Source: Flavipsychrobacter sp.
GTDB taxonomy: Bacteria > Bacteroidota > Bacteroidia > Chitinophagales > Chitinophagaceae
NCBI GenBank assembly: GCA_025963465.1
Contig: JAOQAP010000215.1
Coordinates: 1-34,106, forward strand
Direction of reading: 5' to 3'
Length of the DNA stretch: 34,106 bases
Position numbers and translations under genes: made by a program. Positions 23,795 through 33,155 of this stretch are shown here, one piece after another; position 1 is the first letter of the stretch; the number at the start of each line of letters is the position of its first letter. The notes under the pieces are model-generated. The model made no database searches. It was not told the origin of the DNA and saw only the letters and a program-made list of their open reading frames with translations.

Positions 23795-26700
23795 ATGCGT
23801 AAAGTCCTTAAAGTCTTATTATATATTATTGGTATATTACTGCTGCTAGTGGTAGGAGCAATAGTGTATCTTAATACACCCTCAGGCCAAAACTTTGTGC
23901 GGGGCAGGGCTGAGGCTTATTTGCGCAGTAAGCTGAAAACAGAGGTTCGTATCGGTCATCTTGGTTACGGCCTGCCAAAATTCATAGTGCTGGACAGTGT
24001 ACTCTTCCTGGACCAGAAAAAGGACACCCTGCTGGCAGCGAACGAGCTGAAGATAGATATAAATATGTTGCAATTGCTCCACAAAGAGATAAGTGTGCAA
24101 CAGCTGGCACTGAAAGGAGTACACTCCCACATATATCGCAATCAGCCCGATACGGCGTTCAACTTTACCTACATCATCACCGCATTTACAGGAGATAAAC
24201 CAAAAGATCCCAACAAGCCAAAGGATACCAGCTCCGATCCTCCATTGAAAATAGAACTGGATAAAGTAAAGTTTGACGACATCCATTTTCACTTTGATGA
24301 TTATACCGGTGGCACCCGCTTTGGTATGGATCTGGAACATCTGGACCTGAATATGAAAAAGGTGGACCTCGACAAGATGAGCTTTCATATAAAAGAGCTT
24401 AACGTTGCCGGATTGCAAACCACATTTGACCAGGATACTTCTTACCTGCCTAAACATCCTAAAGATACAGGCAGAGCAAAACTGACGCTGGTAGCAGATA
24501 ATGTGGATCTCTCACGCATCGGATTTCAATACAATGATGCGCTGAATAAATTATTGTTCGGGCTGAAACTGGGTGGATTACAATTGCAGCTGAACAAGTT
24601 TGTATTGCAGGAAAACCTTGTGGACCTGAAAAAACTGGCACTCAGCAATACTGATATGGAGCTGACCATAGGAAAGAACACCCGGCCTCCTGCGCCAATA
24701 GATACAATAATAAAGAAAGATACTACCGAAGGCTGGAATGTAAAAGCAGGTAATATAGAGCTGACGCGGGTAAACTATAAAATGGATAATGAAAATGAAC
24801 AGCACCAACCGAAAGGAATAGACTACGCACACCTGGATGTAAAGGACCTTATGCTTAGTTTACAGGAACTGCGTTATACGTCAGACTCTATAAGCGGTAA
24901 CATAAAGCACCTGGCCGTAAAAGAAAAGAGCGGTATAAATGTGCAGGAACTGAAGACAGTTTTCAGCTACAACCAACAGGGAGCTAACCTGAAAAACCTG
25001 TACCTGCTGACACCTAACACCATACTGCAAAACCACCTGGAGGTACATTATCCATCACTGGATGTATTGAAGAAAAACCAGCAATCTATGCAGGTGCGTA
25101 TCAATATAGAGAACAGCTTTATAGGCCTGCACGATGTGCTGATATTTGCACCACAGCTGGAAAAACAACCATTGTTCCAGAAATACAGGAACGGACGTGT
25201 ACAAATAGCAACTACATTAACAGGAACACTAGGCAACCTGAACATTGCCAACTTCTTTGTATCAGGTTTAAGTAATACACAGGTGATACTGAAAGGAAAA
25301 ATGACGGGCCTGCCTGATGCGGATAAAATAGGTTACGACCTGGCCATAACAAAGCTGCAATCATCGCGCAAGGATATAGAGCAACTTGTACCGGATTCAT
25401 TGCTAAAGTCAATAAGGATACCGGATGAGTTTGGCATAACAGGTCACGTGGCAGGTACCTTAAAAGATTACAATACAGAGCTGGTGCTGGCAAGCACGGA
25501 TGGTATGGCCTATATAAAAGGTACGCTGGCCATGTCGCCTGGAAAGGGTAAGGAAAAATACGATATGCTGGTGCGCACATCTGCGCTGAATGCAGGTCGC
25601 ATCTTAAAGCAGGACTCACTGATGGGTATGGTGACAGCTACCATTACCGCTAAAGGAACAGGCTTTGATATAAAGACCATGAATGCAGCTGTAACCGGTG
25701 ATATAGCATCTGCTATGGTGAAAGGCTACAGGTACCATGATATAAAACTGGCAGGCAATGTAGCCGACAAAAAGGCAAAAATGGATATGAGCGCTGCCGA
25801 CAGTAACCTGCGTATGCAGCTTACCGGCACAGCAGACTTCAACGGCGAATTCCCTGCAGTAAAAGCAGATATAAAACTGGACAGTATAGATTTTCGCGCA
25901 TTGAAGCTGTATAGCACAGAACTGCGTGCAAGGGGCCTGATACATGCAGACTTCCCTGTGCTGGACCCTGACTATCCAAAAGGAGTTTTTATGTGGTGGG
26001 AGCCTGTGATTAATGCAGACGGAAAACGATATTACCTGGATAGCATGTCTATAACATCGCGGCCCAGCAAAGACTCAGGACAGAACATCACAGTAAACAT
26101 GGATGTGCTCTATGCTAAAATAACAGGCAGAACCCCACTCACCCAAATAGGACAGATACTGCAGGAACACATAGACAGGCACTACACCTCACCAAAGAAG
26201 GACAGCATTAACCGTTCACTGGCAAGGTTGCAGCGGCAGCAGCAACGCCTGGCAGACAGTCTTGCAGGGAAAAAGAGAGAGAAACGAATACCGGGTACGT
26301 ATGGGTTAAGCATACAGGCAAGTATTATAGACAAGCCAATGTTGCACAGTATATTACCCGGCCTCATATCTTTTGATTCTATACATATAGACGGCAGGAT
26401 GACTAAAAGGCACCTCTCGCTGAATGTGCTGATACCCGACCTGCAATACGGAAGCACTGCAATAGATAATGGAATAGTAAAAGTGAACGGTGAGGACTCG
26501 GCATTTACTTTTAAAGTGACGGCAGATAAAATAACACAAGGCAATTTTCACCTGTTTTTTGCAGACATACATGGCAACCTGACCCAGAATACAGTAAACA
26601 CAACGGTGAGCCTCTCCGATCAAGGGCGGAAAGAGCGTTTCCATATTGATGCGAATATGAAAAAGGTAGGCGACTCGCAGATAGTGCACCTGGAACAAGG

Positions 26701-28894
26701 CTTGAAATTGAACTATAAAGTATGGGATGTGGCAGCCGCAAATAGTATGGTACTGGCTAATGGTGGCTTTTATGTCCGTGACTTTGAGATCAGCAGCGCA
26801 GGCCAGTCTATAAAAGCGAACAATACGGAACCGAGGATGAACAGCCCGATGAAGATAGAAATAAACAAATTCCTGCTATCTAACATAACTGAGGCAATAA
26901 GTAAGGAAGATACATTGCTGGCAAATGGAGTGCTGGATGCTGCTGTAACGATAGAGCAAACTTCCCCGGAACTGAAACTGACAGGTAATGTGGGTATATC
27001 TCAACTGTCGTTTATGAACGATACCCTAGGTGATTTGCAGGTAGCCCTGGCCAGCAAAGAAAACAGCGCACTGGAAACAAAGCTGACCCTGAAAGGACAG
27101 GGGAATGACATAGCGCTGAACGGCAACTACTACATGGAACCATACAATGGTAACGATCTGGACATGACCCTGGATGTAAATGCTATGGCGCTGAAAAGCT
27201 TTGAGACCATAGCACAAAACCAGGTGAAGAACAGCACAGGGTTTATCAGGGGTAAGCTTGCCGTAAAAGGAAGAATAACTGCACCTGAAATAACCGGTGA
27301 GCTGCATACAGATAACCTGGTGACAACGGTAACACAACTGAACTCTGTATTTAAAATGCCCGCTGAAAAAATTGTGTTCACAAAGAACAATGTAGAATTT
27401 AAAAACTTCAGCATAGCAGATAGCGCGAATAATAAAGCGGTGATAAACGGGGATGTTAATATAACAGATCTGACTGAACCTGAACTGAACCTGACGGTAA
27501 AGGCGAAAAACTGGCGGGCCATACATTCTAAGGCGAAAGATAATAAGGTATTCTACGGAGACCTGTCCCTGACCACCAACCTGACCATCAGGGGCCCGGC
27601 TACATCGCCATCAGTAGAAGGTGACCTGAACATACTCAAGAACACAAACATTACTGTAGTAACGCCGGAGAGCACTCCTGAAATACAAAGCCGGCAGGGC
27701 ATAGTAGTATTCAGGAACATGAAGGATACAGGAAGAAAAAATGTGCTGGTCCCCAGAGCGAAGGTTGCTGCCAAAAGGCGTAAGGTATCTGCGGGCTCCG
27801 ACTTTAATGTGAATATAACTGTTGACAAGGCTGCGCAATTCAGCCTCGTTATAGATCAGGCATCCGGCGACTTCCTGAGCGTTAAAGGCGATGCTACGCT
27901 GAATGCAGCAGTGAACAAAGGAGGTACGATAAGCCTGACCGGATCATACGCAGTACACGATGGTGCCTACCAGCTAAACTATAACTTTATTAAACGTAAA
28001 TTCAAGATAAGTGACGGTAGTATTATCACATTTGCAGGCGACCCGGTAAAAGGCACTACCCTGAACGTGACCGCAGTATATGAAGCTAATGTAGCGCCAT
28101 ATGACCTGGTACAAAGACAGGTGCCGGACCAGGCCCAGCTTAATTATTATAAGCAGAGAATTCCCTTTAACGTTGAGCTGCATATGAAAGGGCCAATATT
28201 GAAACCCGGGCTGACATTTGATATAGTGTTACCGGAAAACAATGTATACCGGCTGAATACAGAACAGATACAAACCGTACAAGGGAAGCTAAGCCAGATA
28301 AGGACAGATACATCAGAGCTTAACAAACAGGTATTTGCTGTGCTGATCCTTAACCGGTTTGTGTCTGACGATCCGTTCAGCTCAGGGGCAGCCAGCTCTG
28401 CTACATATACCGCGCTGCAGAGCGTGAGCACATTCATAGGTGAGCAGCTGAACCAGGCTGCGGGTAAACTGGTAAAGGGTATCGATTTCTCTGTAGACCT
28501 GGGTACTACTGAAGACTATACTACCGGCGACCTTCGCCGACGCACTGACCTGAACCTGGCAGCGTCGAAACGGCTGCTGAACGACCGGCTAAAGCTGACG
28601 ATAGGCAACGACTTTGAGCTGGAAGGCCCGCAGACAAACAATACCCAAAGTAGCCTGGTGCCCACTAACCTGGCTGCAGATTATTTGTTATCTGCTGATG
28701 GAAGGTATACCGTACGGGGATACAGAAAAACATATGACCAGGGGGTAATACTTGGTTACGTAACAGAAACAGGTGTGAATTTTATTGTCAGCCTTGATTA
28801 TAATAAATTTAAAAGAGCAATTATGAGCCAGAAGAAAAGAGAGGCTTTAAGAAACGTAAGCGATACAATTACAGCCAAAAAGGAAAAAAGATAG
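23795..28894 (+). CDS. tamB: TamB family translocation/assembly module protein
   Basis: This 1699-residue protein has an N-terminal membrane anchor (about 7-27) and then a very long, strand-rich region of AsmA/TamB type. The C-terminal DUF490/TamB domain contains the diagnostic stretch around residues 1380-1440 (GSYAVHDGAYQLNYN, FKISDGSIITFAGDPVKG). Family knowledge: TamB spans the periplasm as a hydrophobic groove and works with an Omp85-family barrel in outer-membrane assembly or lipid transport. Here the barrel gene follows by 3 bases, so the two are translationally coupled. The extreme length is normal for Bacteroidota members. Low-complexity Lys-rich segments (for example a KDPNKPKDTSS linker near residue 140) are unremarkable. 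Confidence 0.94.
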   Translation: MRKVLKVLLYIIGILLLLVVGAIVYLNTPSGQNFVRGRAEAYLRSKLKTEVRIGHLGYGLPKFIVLDSVLFLDQKKDTLLAANELKIDINMLQLLHKEISVQQLALKGVHSHIYRNQPDTAFNFTYIITAFTGDKPKDPNKPKDTSSDPPLKIELDKVKFDDIHFHFDDYTGGTRFGMDLEHLDLNMKKVDLDKMSFHIKELNVAGLQTTFDQDTSYLPKHPKDTGRAKLTLVADNVDLSRIGFQYNDALNKLLFGLKLGGLQLQLNKFVLQENLVDLKKLALSNTDMELTIGKNTRPPAPIDTIIKKDTTEGWNVKAGNIELTRVNYKMDNENEQHQPKGIDYAHLDVKDLMLSLQELRYTSDSISGNIKHLAVKEKSGINVQELKTVFSYNQQGANLKNLYLLTPNTILQNHLEVHYPSLDVLKKNQQSMQVRINIENSFIGLHDVLIFAPQLEKQPLFQKYRNGRVQIATTLTGTLGNLNIANFFVSGLSNTQVILKGKMTGLPDADKIGYDLAITKLQSSRKDIEQLVPDSLLKSIRIPDEFGITGHVAGTLKDYNTELVLASTDGMAYIKGTLAMSPGKGKEKYDMLVRTSALNAGRILKQDSLMGMVTATITAKGTGFDIKTMNAAVTGDIASAMVKGYRYHDIKLAGNVADKKAKMDMSAADSNLRMQLTGTADFNGEFPAVKADIKLDSIDFRALKLYSTELRARGLIHADFPVLDPDYPKGVFMWWEPVINADGKRYYLDSMSITSRPSKDSGQNITVNMDVLYAKITGRTPLTQIGQILQEHIDRHYTSPKKDSINRSLARLQRQQQRLADSLAGKKREKRIPGTYGLSIQASIIDKPMLHSILPGLISFDSIHIDGRMTKRHLSLNVLIPDLQYGSTAIDNGIVKVNGEDSAFTFKVTADKITQGNFHLFFADIHGNLTQNTVNTTVSLSDQGRKERFHIDANMKKVGDSQIVHLEQGLKLNYKVWDVAAANSMVLANGGFYVRDFEISSAGQSIKANNTEPRMNSPMKIEINKFLLSNITEAISKEDTLLANGVLDAAVTIEQTSPELKLTGNVGISQLSFMNDTLGDLQVALASKENSALETKLTLKGQGNDIALNGNYYMEPYNGNDLDMTLDVNAMALKSFETIAQNQVKNSTGFIRGKLAVKGRITAPEITGELHTDNLVTTVTQLNSVFKMPAEKIVFTKNNVEFKNFSIADSANNKAVINGDVNITDLTEPELNLTVKAKNWRAIHSKAKDNKVFYGDLSLTTNLTIRGPATSPSVEGDLNILKNTNITVVTPESTPEIQSRQGIVVFRNMKDTGRKNVLVPRAKVAAKRRKVSAGSDFNVNITVDKAAQFSLVIDQASGDFLSVKGDATLNAAVNKGGTISLTGSYAVHDGAYQLNYNFIKRKFKISDGSIITFAGDPVKGTTLNVTAVYEANVAPYDLVQRQVPDQAQLNYYKQRIPFNVELHMKGPILKPGLTFDIVLPENNVYRLNTEQIQTVQGKLSQIRTDTSELNKQVFAVLILNRFVSDDPFSSGAASSATYTALQSVSTFIGEQLNQAAGKLVKGIDFSVDLGTTEDYTTGDLRRRTDLNLAASKRLLNDRLKLTIGNDFELEGPQTNNTQSSLVPTNLAADYLLSADGRYTVRGYRKTYDQGVILGYVTETGVNFIVSLDYNKFKRAIMSQKKREALRNVSDTITAKKEKR

Positions 28895-28897
28895 CTT

Positions 28898-31183
28898 TTG
28901 CAAAAGATAACTTACATATTATTCATAGCGCTGGCCGCCCTGTTCTTTGCTGCATGCAGCAATACCAGGCATTTGCCTAAAGGGGAAAGTCTCTTTAAAG
29001 GCAGCAAGGTGATCATAAAAGATAGGCAAGCGCCAAGGAAAGAAAGGAAGGTACTGCAAAACGACCTGGTGGGGGTCGTAAGGCCAAAGCCGAACAGCAA
29101 ATTTTTGGGTATGCGCCTGAAACTGCGCATATACAATATGGTAGGGGAGTCAAAGGGAAAAAAAGGGTTTAGAAGATGGCTGCGGGAAAAAGTAGGAGAA
29201 CCTCCTGTACTTGCAAGCAGCGTACGCATGGACAATAACAAAGCTCTTATGCTGAACGTACTGGAGAACAGGGGCTTCTTTTACGGGACCGTAACAGCGG
29301 AAATGAAAACAGATACCAACAGAAAAAAATCTACTGCGGTATTCAACGTGACAACGGGCTCGCAATACAAGATATTAAAAGCAATTTTCAGAAAGGATTC
29401 TAATGCGGTGATATCAAGAGATGTAGACAGTATTTTTCAGAAAACATTGCTTAAGCCCGGTACGCCATACAACCTGGACGTAATAAAAGCGGAACGGGAA
29501 CGAATAGACCGCGGTCTGAAAGAGATGGGTTATTTCTACTTCAGGCCGGATTATATATTGGTTGTCGTAGACAGCTCAATAGGAGACCATAAGGTGAATA
29601 TGTATGTGCGGCTGAAACACAGAGAAATACCACCCGAAGCATACAGGGCATATTCCATAAACGATATTTACATTTACGCAAATTTCAGGCTCCGTGGAAG
29701 AGCGCAGGATACAGCTACAGACAGCATGGTAACAATAGACAATTATCATGTTATCGATAGAAGAAAAACCTTTAAGCCAACGGTATTCTCAGAGGCAATG
29801 GTGTTTGAAAAAGGAGATAGGTATAGCCTGGACGATCAGAATGCATCATTGAGCAGGCTGGTAAATATGGGCGTGTTCAAGTTTGTGAAGAACCGTTTTG
29901 AAGATGTTACAGATTCGTTGCTAAATGTATACTACTATCTTACTCCCTATCCTAAGAAGGCTTTAAGATTTGAAATAGGACTGCTTACCCAGAATGATAA
30001 CCGTGCGGGTACGCAGGGTAGCATAAGCTGGAGGAACCGGAATGCGTTCAAGGGAGCGGAGGAATTGCTATTTAAAATAAACGGAGGATTTGAAGCACAA
30101 TACAGCGGCGTGACACCACGGCCACCGATATATAATTTCGGGGCGGAAACAAACTTATCGGTTCCGCGGTTTGTAGTACCTTTTATCAATATTAAAACAA
30201 CAAGCCGATACCTTCCACGGTCTATAGTGAAGCTGAAATATAACTATGAGGCACAGTTAAATCTGTTGACTATTAATTCCTATACAGCATCTTATGGTTA
30301 TAGCTGGAAAGAAGGGCCGCATAAAGAGCACCAGCTCTACCCGTTCAATTTTACTTATGTAAAAACAGATACGGTTGGTGACGTAAGCACATTTAACGGA
30401 ATTTACCAGAACCTGATATTTAACGGCATTATCATAGGACCTACTTACAATTATACCTATACCTCGCAGATAGGGGCGATGAACAGGAGCTCGATCTACT
30501 TTAACGGACTGATAGACCTGTCGGGTAATATACTGGGGCTGGTTAACAAAGCTGATTACAAGACCAATCCCGACCTTCTGTTCGGGTCTATGTATGCGCA
30601 ATATGTAAAACTGCAGCCTGATTTCAGGTATTATCTTACTGTGTCGCCCTTTGCAGTTTTAGCTTCACGTATTACCGCCGGCATAGGTCTTCCTTACGGC
30701 AACTCATCGGAACTACCGAACATCAAGCAGTTCTGGGCTGGTGGTAACAGTGATATGCGTGGGTTCCCGTCGCGTTTACTTGGGCCCGGCACTTATAATG
30801 CAGCAGGCGACAGCAGAAAATATCTGCAGACACTAGGTGATCTGAAGCTAATGACCAATGTGGAGCTCAGGCAGAACATTTATAAATTTGTGAACCTGGG
30901 TTTGTTTGTAGATGCAGGAAATATCTGGCTGTATAACGACAATCCCGACCTTCCGGGAGGAAAGTTTACATCAACCTTTATGAAGGAAATTGCCGTGGAT
31001 GGCGGTGTAGGGCTTCGTTTTGATTTTAAGATACTAATACTAAGGCTGGACCTGGGTATACCGCTGCGCAAGCCGTGGCTGCCTGAAAGTGACCGTTGGG
31101 TGACTAATAAAATAGACATTCAAGACCCGACCTGGAAGAAGCAGAATATGATATTCAATATAGCTATCGGTTATCCATTCTAA
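28898..31183 (+). CDS. tamL: TamL-type Omp85/BamA family outer-membrane lipoprotein
   Basis: This 761-residue protein starts at a TTG 3 bases after tamB; no nearer ATG or GTG keeps the signal. The N-terminus is a lipoprotein signal ending FAAC (Cys20), followed by the typical CSNTRHLPKGESLFKGSKV opening. POTRA-like segments fill about 40-360, and a 16-strand-type barrel follows; the Omp85 core motif appears in WAGGNSDMRGFPSRLLGPG near residues 611-629. Lipid anchoring distinguishes TamL of Bacteroidota from TamA of Proteobacteria. Role: outer-membrane partner of TamB. Its stop overlaps the stop of the convergent Nudix gene by four bases (31180-31183). Confidence 0.93.
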   Translation: MQKITYILFIALAALFFAACSNTRHLPKGESLFKGSKVIIKDRQAPRKERKVLQNDLVGVVRPKPNSKFLGMRLKLRIYNMVGESKGKKGFRRWLREKVGEPPVLASSVRMDNNKALMLNVLENRGFFYGTVTAEMKTDTNRKKSTAVFNVTTGSQYKILKAIFRKDSNAVISRDVDSIFQKTLLKPGTPYNLDVIKAERERIDRGLKEMGYFYFRPDYILVVVDSSIGDHKVNMYVRLKHREIPPEAYRAYSINDIYIYANFRLRGRAQDTATDSMVTIDNYHVIDRRKTFKPTVFSEAMVFEKGDRYSLDDQNASLSRLVNMGVFKFVKNRFEDVTDSLLNVYYYLTPYPKKALRFEIGLLTQNDNRAGTQGSISWRNRNAFKGAEELLFKINGGFEAQYSGVTPRPPIYNFGAETNLSVPRFVVPFINIKTTSRYLPRSIVKLKYNYEAQLNLLTINSYTASYGYSWKEGPHKEHQLYPFNFTYVKTDTVGDVSTFNGIYQNLIFNGIIIGPTYNYTYTSQIGAMNRSSIYFNGLIDLSGNILGLVNKADYKTNPDLLFGSMYAQYVKLQPDFRYYLTVSPFAVLASRITAGIGLPYGNSSELPNIKQFWAGGNSDMRGFPSRLLGPGTYNAAGDSRKYLQTLGDLKLMTNVELRQNIYKFVNLGLFVDAGNIWLYNDNPDLPGGKFTSTFMKEIAVDGGVGLRFDFKILILRLDLGIPLRKPWLPESDRWVTNKIDIQDPTWKKQNMIFNIAIGYPF

Positions 31184-31821
31184 GAGGCAGGAAAACCCTG
31201 CAACACAACTTCCAGCTCACTGATGATCATAGCAGTAGCACCCCATATAATAGTACCGTCGTGTAATTTATAAGCTTTCACGGTCCGCTTTATATCAGGG
31301 AATTTTGGCGATACCACTTCGGTAATTGTCTTACGCTCTGCATGCAGTAACTCATCAAGGGAAACTTCTATGGTATACTTTACTTCATTATGGCTTAGGT
31401 TATACTCCGGCCGCTGTGCTGAATAGCCTATATAAGGATAGACATTGAAATTGCTCACCGGTATATATAGTGGTGTCAATGCTCCCAGTATATCCACATC
31501 AGCACTCATGATCCCTACTTCTTCATTGGCCTCACGCAGGGCGGTTGCTCTCAGGTCGGCATCAGTAGTGTCGTAGCTGCCACCCGGAAAGCTGACCTGG
31601 CCGCTATGTGCTGTTTTATCTTCCATGCGCTTCATCAGCAGCACATGCAGCGCATCGCCCACCGGGAACAAAAGACAAAGCACAGCGCTGGGCCGTGCAT
31701 TGTCCGGTACTGTTACAGGCATAGACACTACCCGTCCCATCATCAGCTCCTGGGCTGCAAGCCCGGGTAGCGGTTGTTTCAGGCGCTCTCTGAGCCAGTC
31801 TATTTTATCGTTATTGCTCAT
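31180..31821 (-). CDS. Nudix hydrolase, CoA pyrophosphatase-like
   Basis: This 213-residue protein has the CoA-pyrophosphatase signature LLMKRMEDKTAHSGQVSFPGG (residues 61-81), in which the R...HSGQ.SFPGG pattern marks the NUDT7/NudL group, followed by a Nudix box ending REANEEVG (96-103). The group cleaves CoA and its derivatives into 3',5'-ADP and phosphopantetheine moieties. The N-terminal extension and the C-terminal strand-rich segment fit the family. The first acidic position of the Nudix box is Asp87 rather than the usual Glu, so catalytic strength may differ. It overlaps the upstream ferredoxin/CDGSH gene by 11 bases and is the last of a three-gene operon. Confidence 0.92.
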   Translation of the reverse strand: MSNNDKIDWLRERLKQPLPGLAAQELMMGRVVSMPVTVPDNARPSAVLCLLFPVGDALHVLLMKRMEDKTAHSGQVSFPGGSYDTTDADLRATALREANEEVGIMSADVDILGALTPLYIPVSNFNVYPYIGYSAQRPEYNLSHNEVKYTIEVSLDELLHAERKTITEVVSPKFPDIKRTVKAYKLHDGTIIWGATAMIISELEVVLQGFPAS

Positions 31822-32239
31822 CTTTAAATCCTATCCTTATATGAGAGCCATCACAAAATGGTTTGTTGGCCGATGCCCCGCAGCGGCAAAATGCCGTTAC
31901 CCTGTTCTTGTGATGCTCCTGTCCTTTTGCATCTTTCAGCGTTATGTTGCCATACACTATAAGCGGGCCGTTCTTCATTACCTCCATGGCTGTGTTCACT
32001 TCTTCGGTCGTATCATTTGCCATGGTCTCTTTATTGTTCATCACATAGCTCAGCGCACCTGACGGGCAGTGTGATACCTGCTCTATGATTCGCGCTTCGT
32101 CAGCACCTTCCATATTCACCCATGGCCGCACTTTAGGATTAAACACCTCGCTCAACCCCTTCCAGCATACGGTGGAATGGATGCACAGGTCGGGCTTCCA
32201 CACTACGGTAATATCACCCTTGCTATAGTGCTTTGTCAT
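31811..32239 (-). CDS. Fused mono-cluster ferredoxin-like and CDGSH iron-sulfur protein
   Basis: This 142-residue protein has two Fe-S modules. Residues about 1-68 form a Fer4_19-type domain with Cys19, Cys25 and Cys58 (CIHSTVC...HCPSGAL). Residues 92-137 form a CDGSH (mitoNEET-type) domain, CRCGASANKPFCDGSH, with Cys118, Cys120, Cys129 and His133 as the 2Fe-2S ligands. Such proteins are thought to act in electron or cluster transfer. The 11-base overlap with the Nudix gene downstream and an 11-base gap to the pirin gene upstream imply co-transcription. The function in this context is unknown. Confidence 0.92.
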   Translation of the reverse strand: MTKHYSKGDITVVWKPDLCIHSTVCWKGLSEVFNPKVRPWVNMEGADEARIIEQVSHCPSGALSYVMNNKETMANDTTEEVNTAMEVMKNGPLIVYGNITLKDAKGQEHHKNRVTAFCRCGASANKPFCDGSHIRIGFKDEQ

Positions 32240-32250
32240 ACACGATGATT

Positions 32251-32967
32251 TTAGTTCATTGGTACTTCAAAGATAATTACATCGCTTTGTTCTGTAGCTG
32301 TTATTTCAAAAGAATCAGCATCGCTGATGCCTAACGCATCTTTTTTGTTCAGCTGCTGACCTTCTGTTGTTACAGCCCCATCTATTACAAATATGTAAGC
32401 GCCATTACCTTTATTATGAAAGGAATGAGCTACGCTTTTACCTGCTTCCAGTGTAGTGCGGTATATCCATGCATCCTGGTGTATCTTCAGCCCATCGTCA
32501 TTGTTATCTATTGGTGATACCAATGCCTGCAGCGTGTTCACACGGTCTTCTGCCGGGAACATCTTCTGATCGTAGCGTGGCTGCACATTCTTCTTGTTAG
32601 GGAATATCCATGTCTGCAGCAGGTTCACCTTTTTGTTAGGGTCCGGATTATACTCGCTGTGCAATATGCCGGTACCGGCGCTCATCACCTGCACTTCGTT
32701 GGGCACAATAGCCTGTTTGTGCCCCATGCTGTCCTGGTGCTCTAAGGAGCCGTCCAGTACTATAGTAATGATCTCCATATTGTCGTGGGGGTGCTTGCCA
32801 AAGCCCATACCGCCATCTACTATATCATCGTTCAGTACCCGCAGCATACCGAAGTGAACCTTTGTAGGGTCGTACCAGTTTGCAAAGCTGAATGAATGAT
32901 GTGCATCCAGCCAGCCGTGTTTTGCGTGTCCGCGCTTATCTGCCGCGTGGAATATTGTTGTTGCCAT
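32251..32967 (-). CDS. Pirin family bicupin protein
   Basis: This 238-residue protein matches pirin (YhhW/YhaK-like). The cupin metal site is complete: His59 and His61 (HPHDNMEI), His103 and Glu105 (GTGILHSEYN), which correspond to the four iron ligands of human pirin. The opening GWLDAHHSFSFANWYDP and the motif GGMGFG.HPH are also typical. Some relatives have quercetinase-like dioxygenase activity. It is the first gene of the pirin-ferredoxin/CDGSH-Nudix operon, reading away from the sigma-54 activator gene. A 12-base palindrome lies 26-37 bases upstream of its start. Confidence 0.94.
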   Translation of the reverse strand: MATTIFHAADKRGHAKHGWLDAHHSFSFANWYDPTKVHFGMLRVLNDDIVDGGMGFGKHPHDNMEIITIVLDGSLEHQDSMGHKQAIVPNEVQVMSAGTGILHSEYNPDPNKKVNLLQTWIFPNKKNVQPRYDQKMFPAEDRVNTLQALVSPIDNNDDGLKIHQDAWIYRTTLEAGKSVAHSFHNKGNGAYIFVIDGAVTTEGQQLNKKDALGISDADSFEITATEQSDVIIFEVPMN

Positions 32968-32992
32968 AAACTTGTTTTTAAAAATGAATGTA

Positions 32993-33004
32993 CATACATG
33001 TATG
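32993..33004. promoter_or_regulatory. Palindrome CATACATGTATG upstream of the pirin gene
   Basis: This is a perfect 12-base palindrome, 26-37 bases upstream of the pirin start, beside a minus-strand TTTTG and a TAGCATTTG that resemble promoter elements with one extra base. It is a plausible operator, not proven. Confidence 0.4.
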
Positions 33005-33155
33005 CAAATGCTATGCCCATACTAATTTATGACAAAATAGCTGACTTATGAGTGACAGAACCGCCATTTGTAGCCTATAAAATGGTAAATTGCCCCGAAA
33101 TAGCGGACAAAATAACGAGATTGTTATAACCTGTTAACAAAACGAAGCACAGCAT

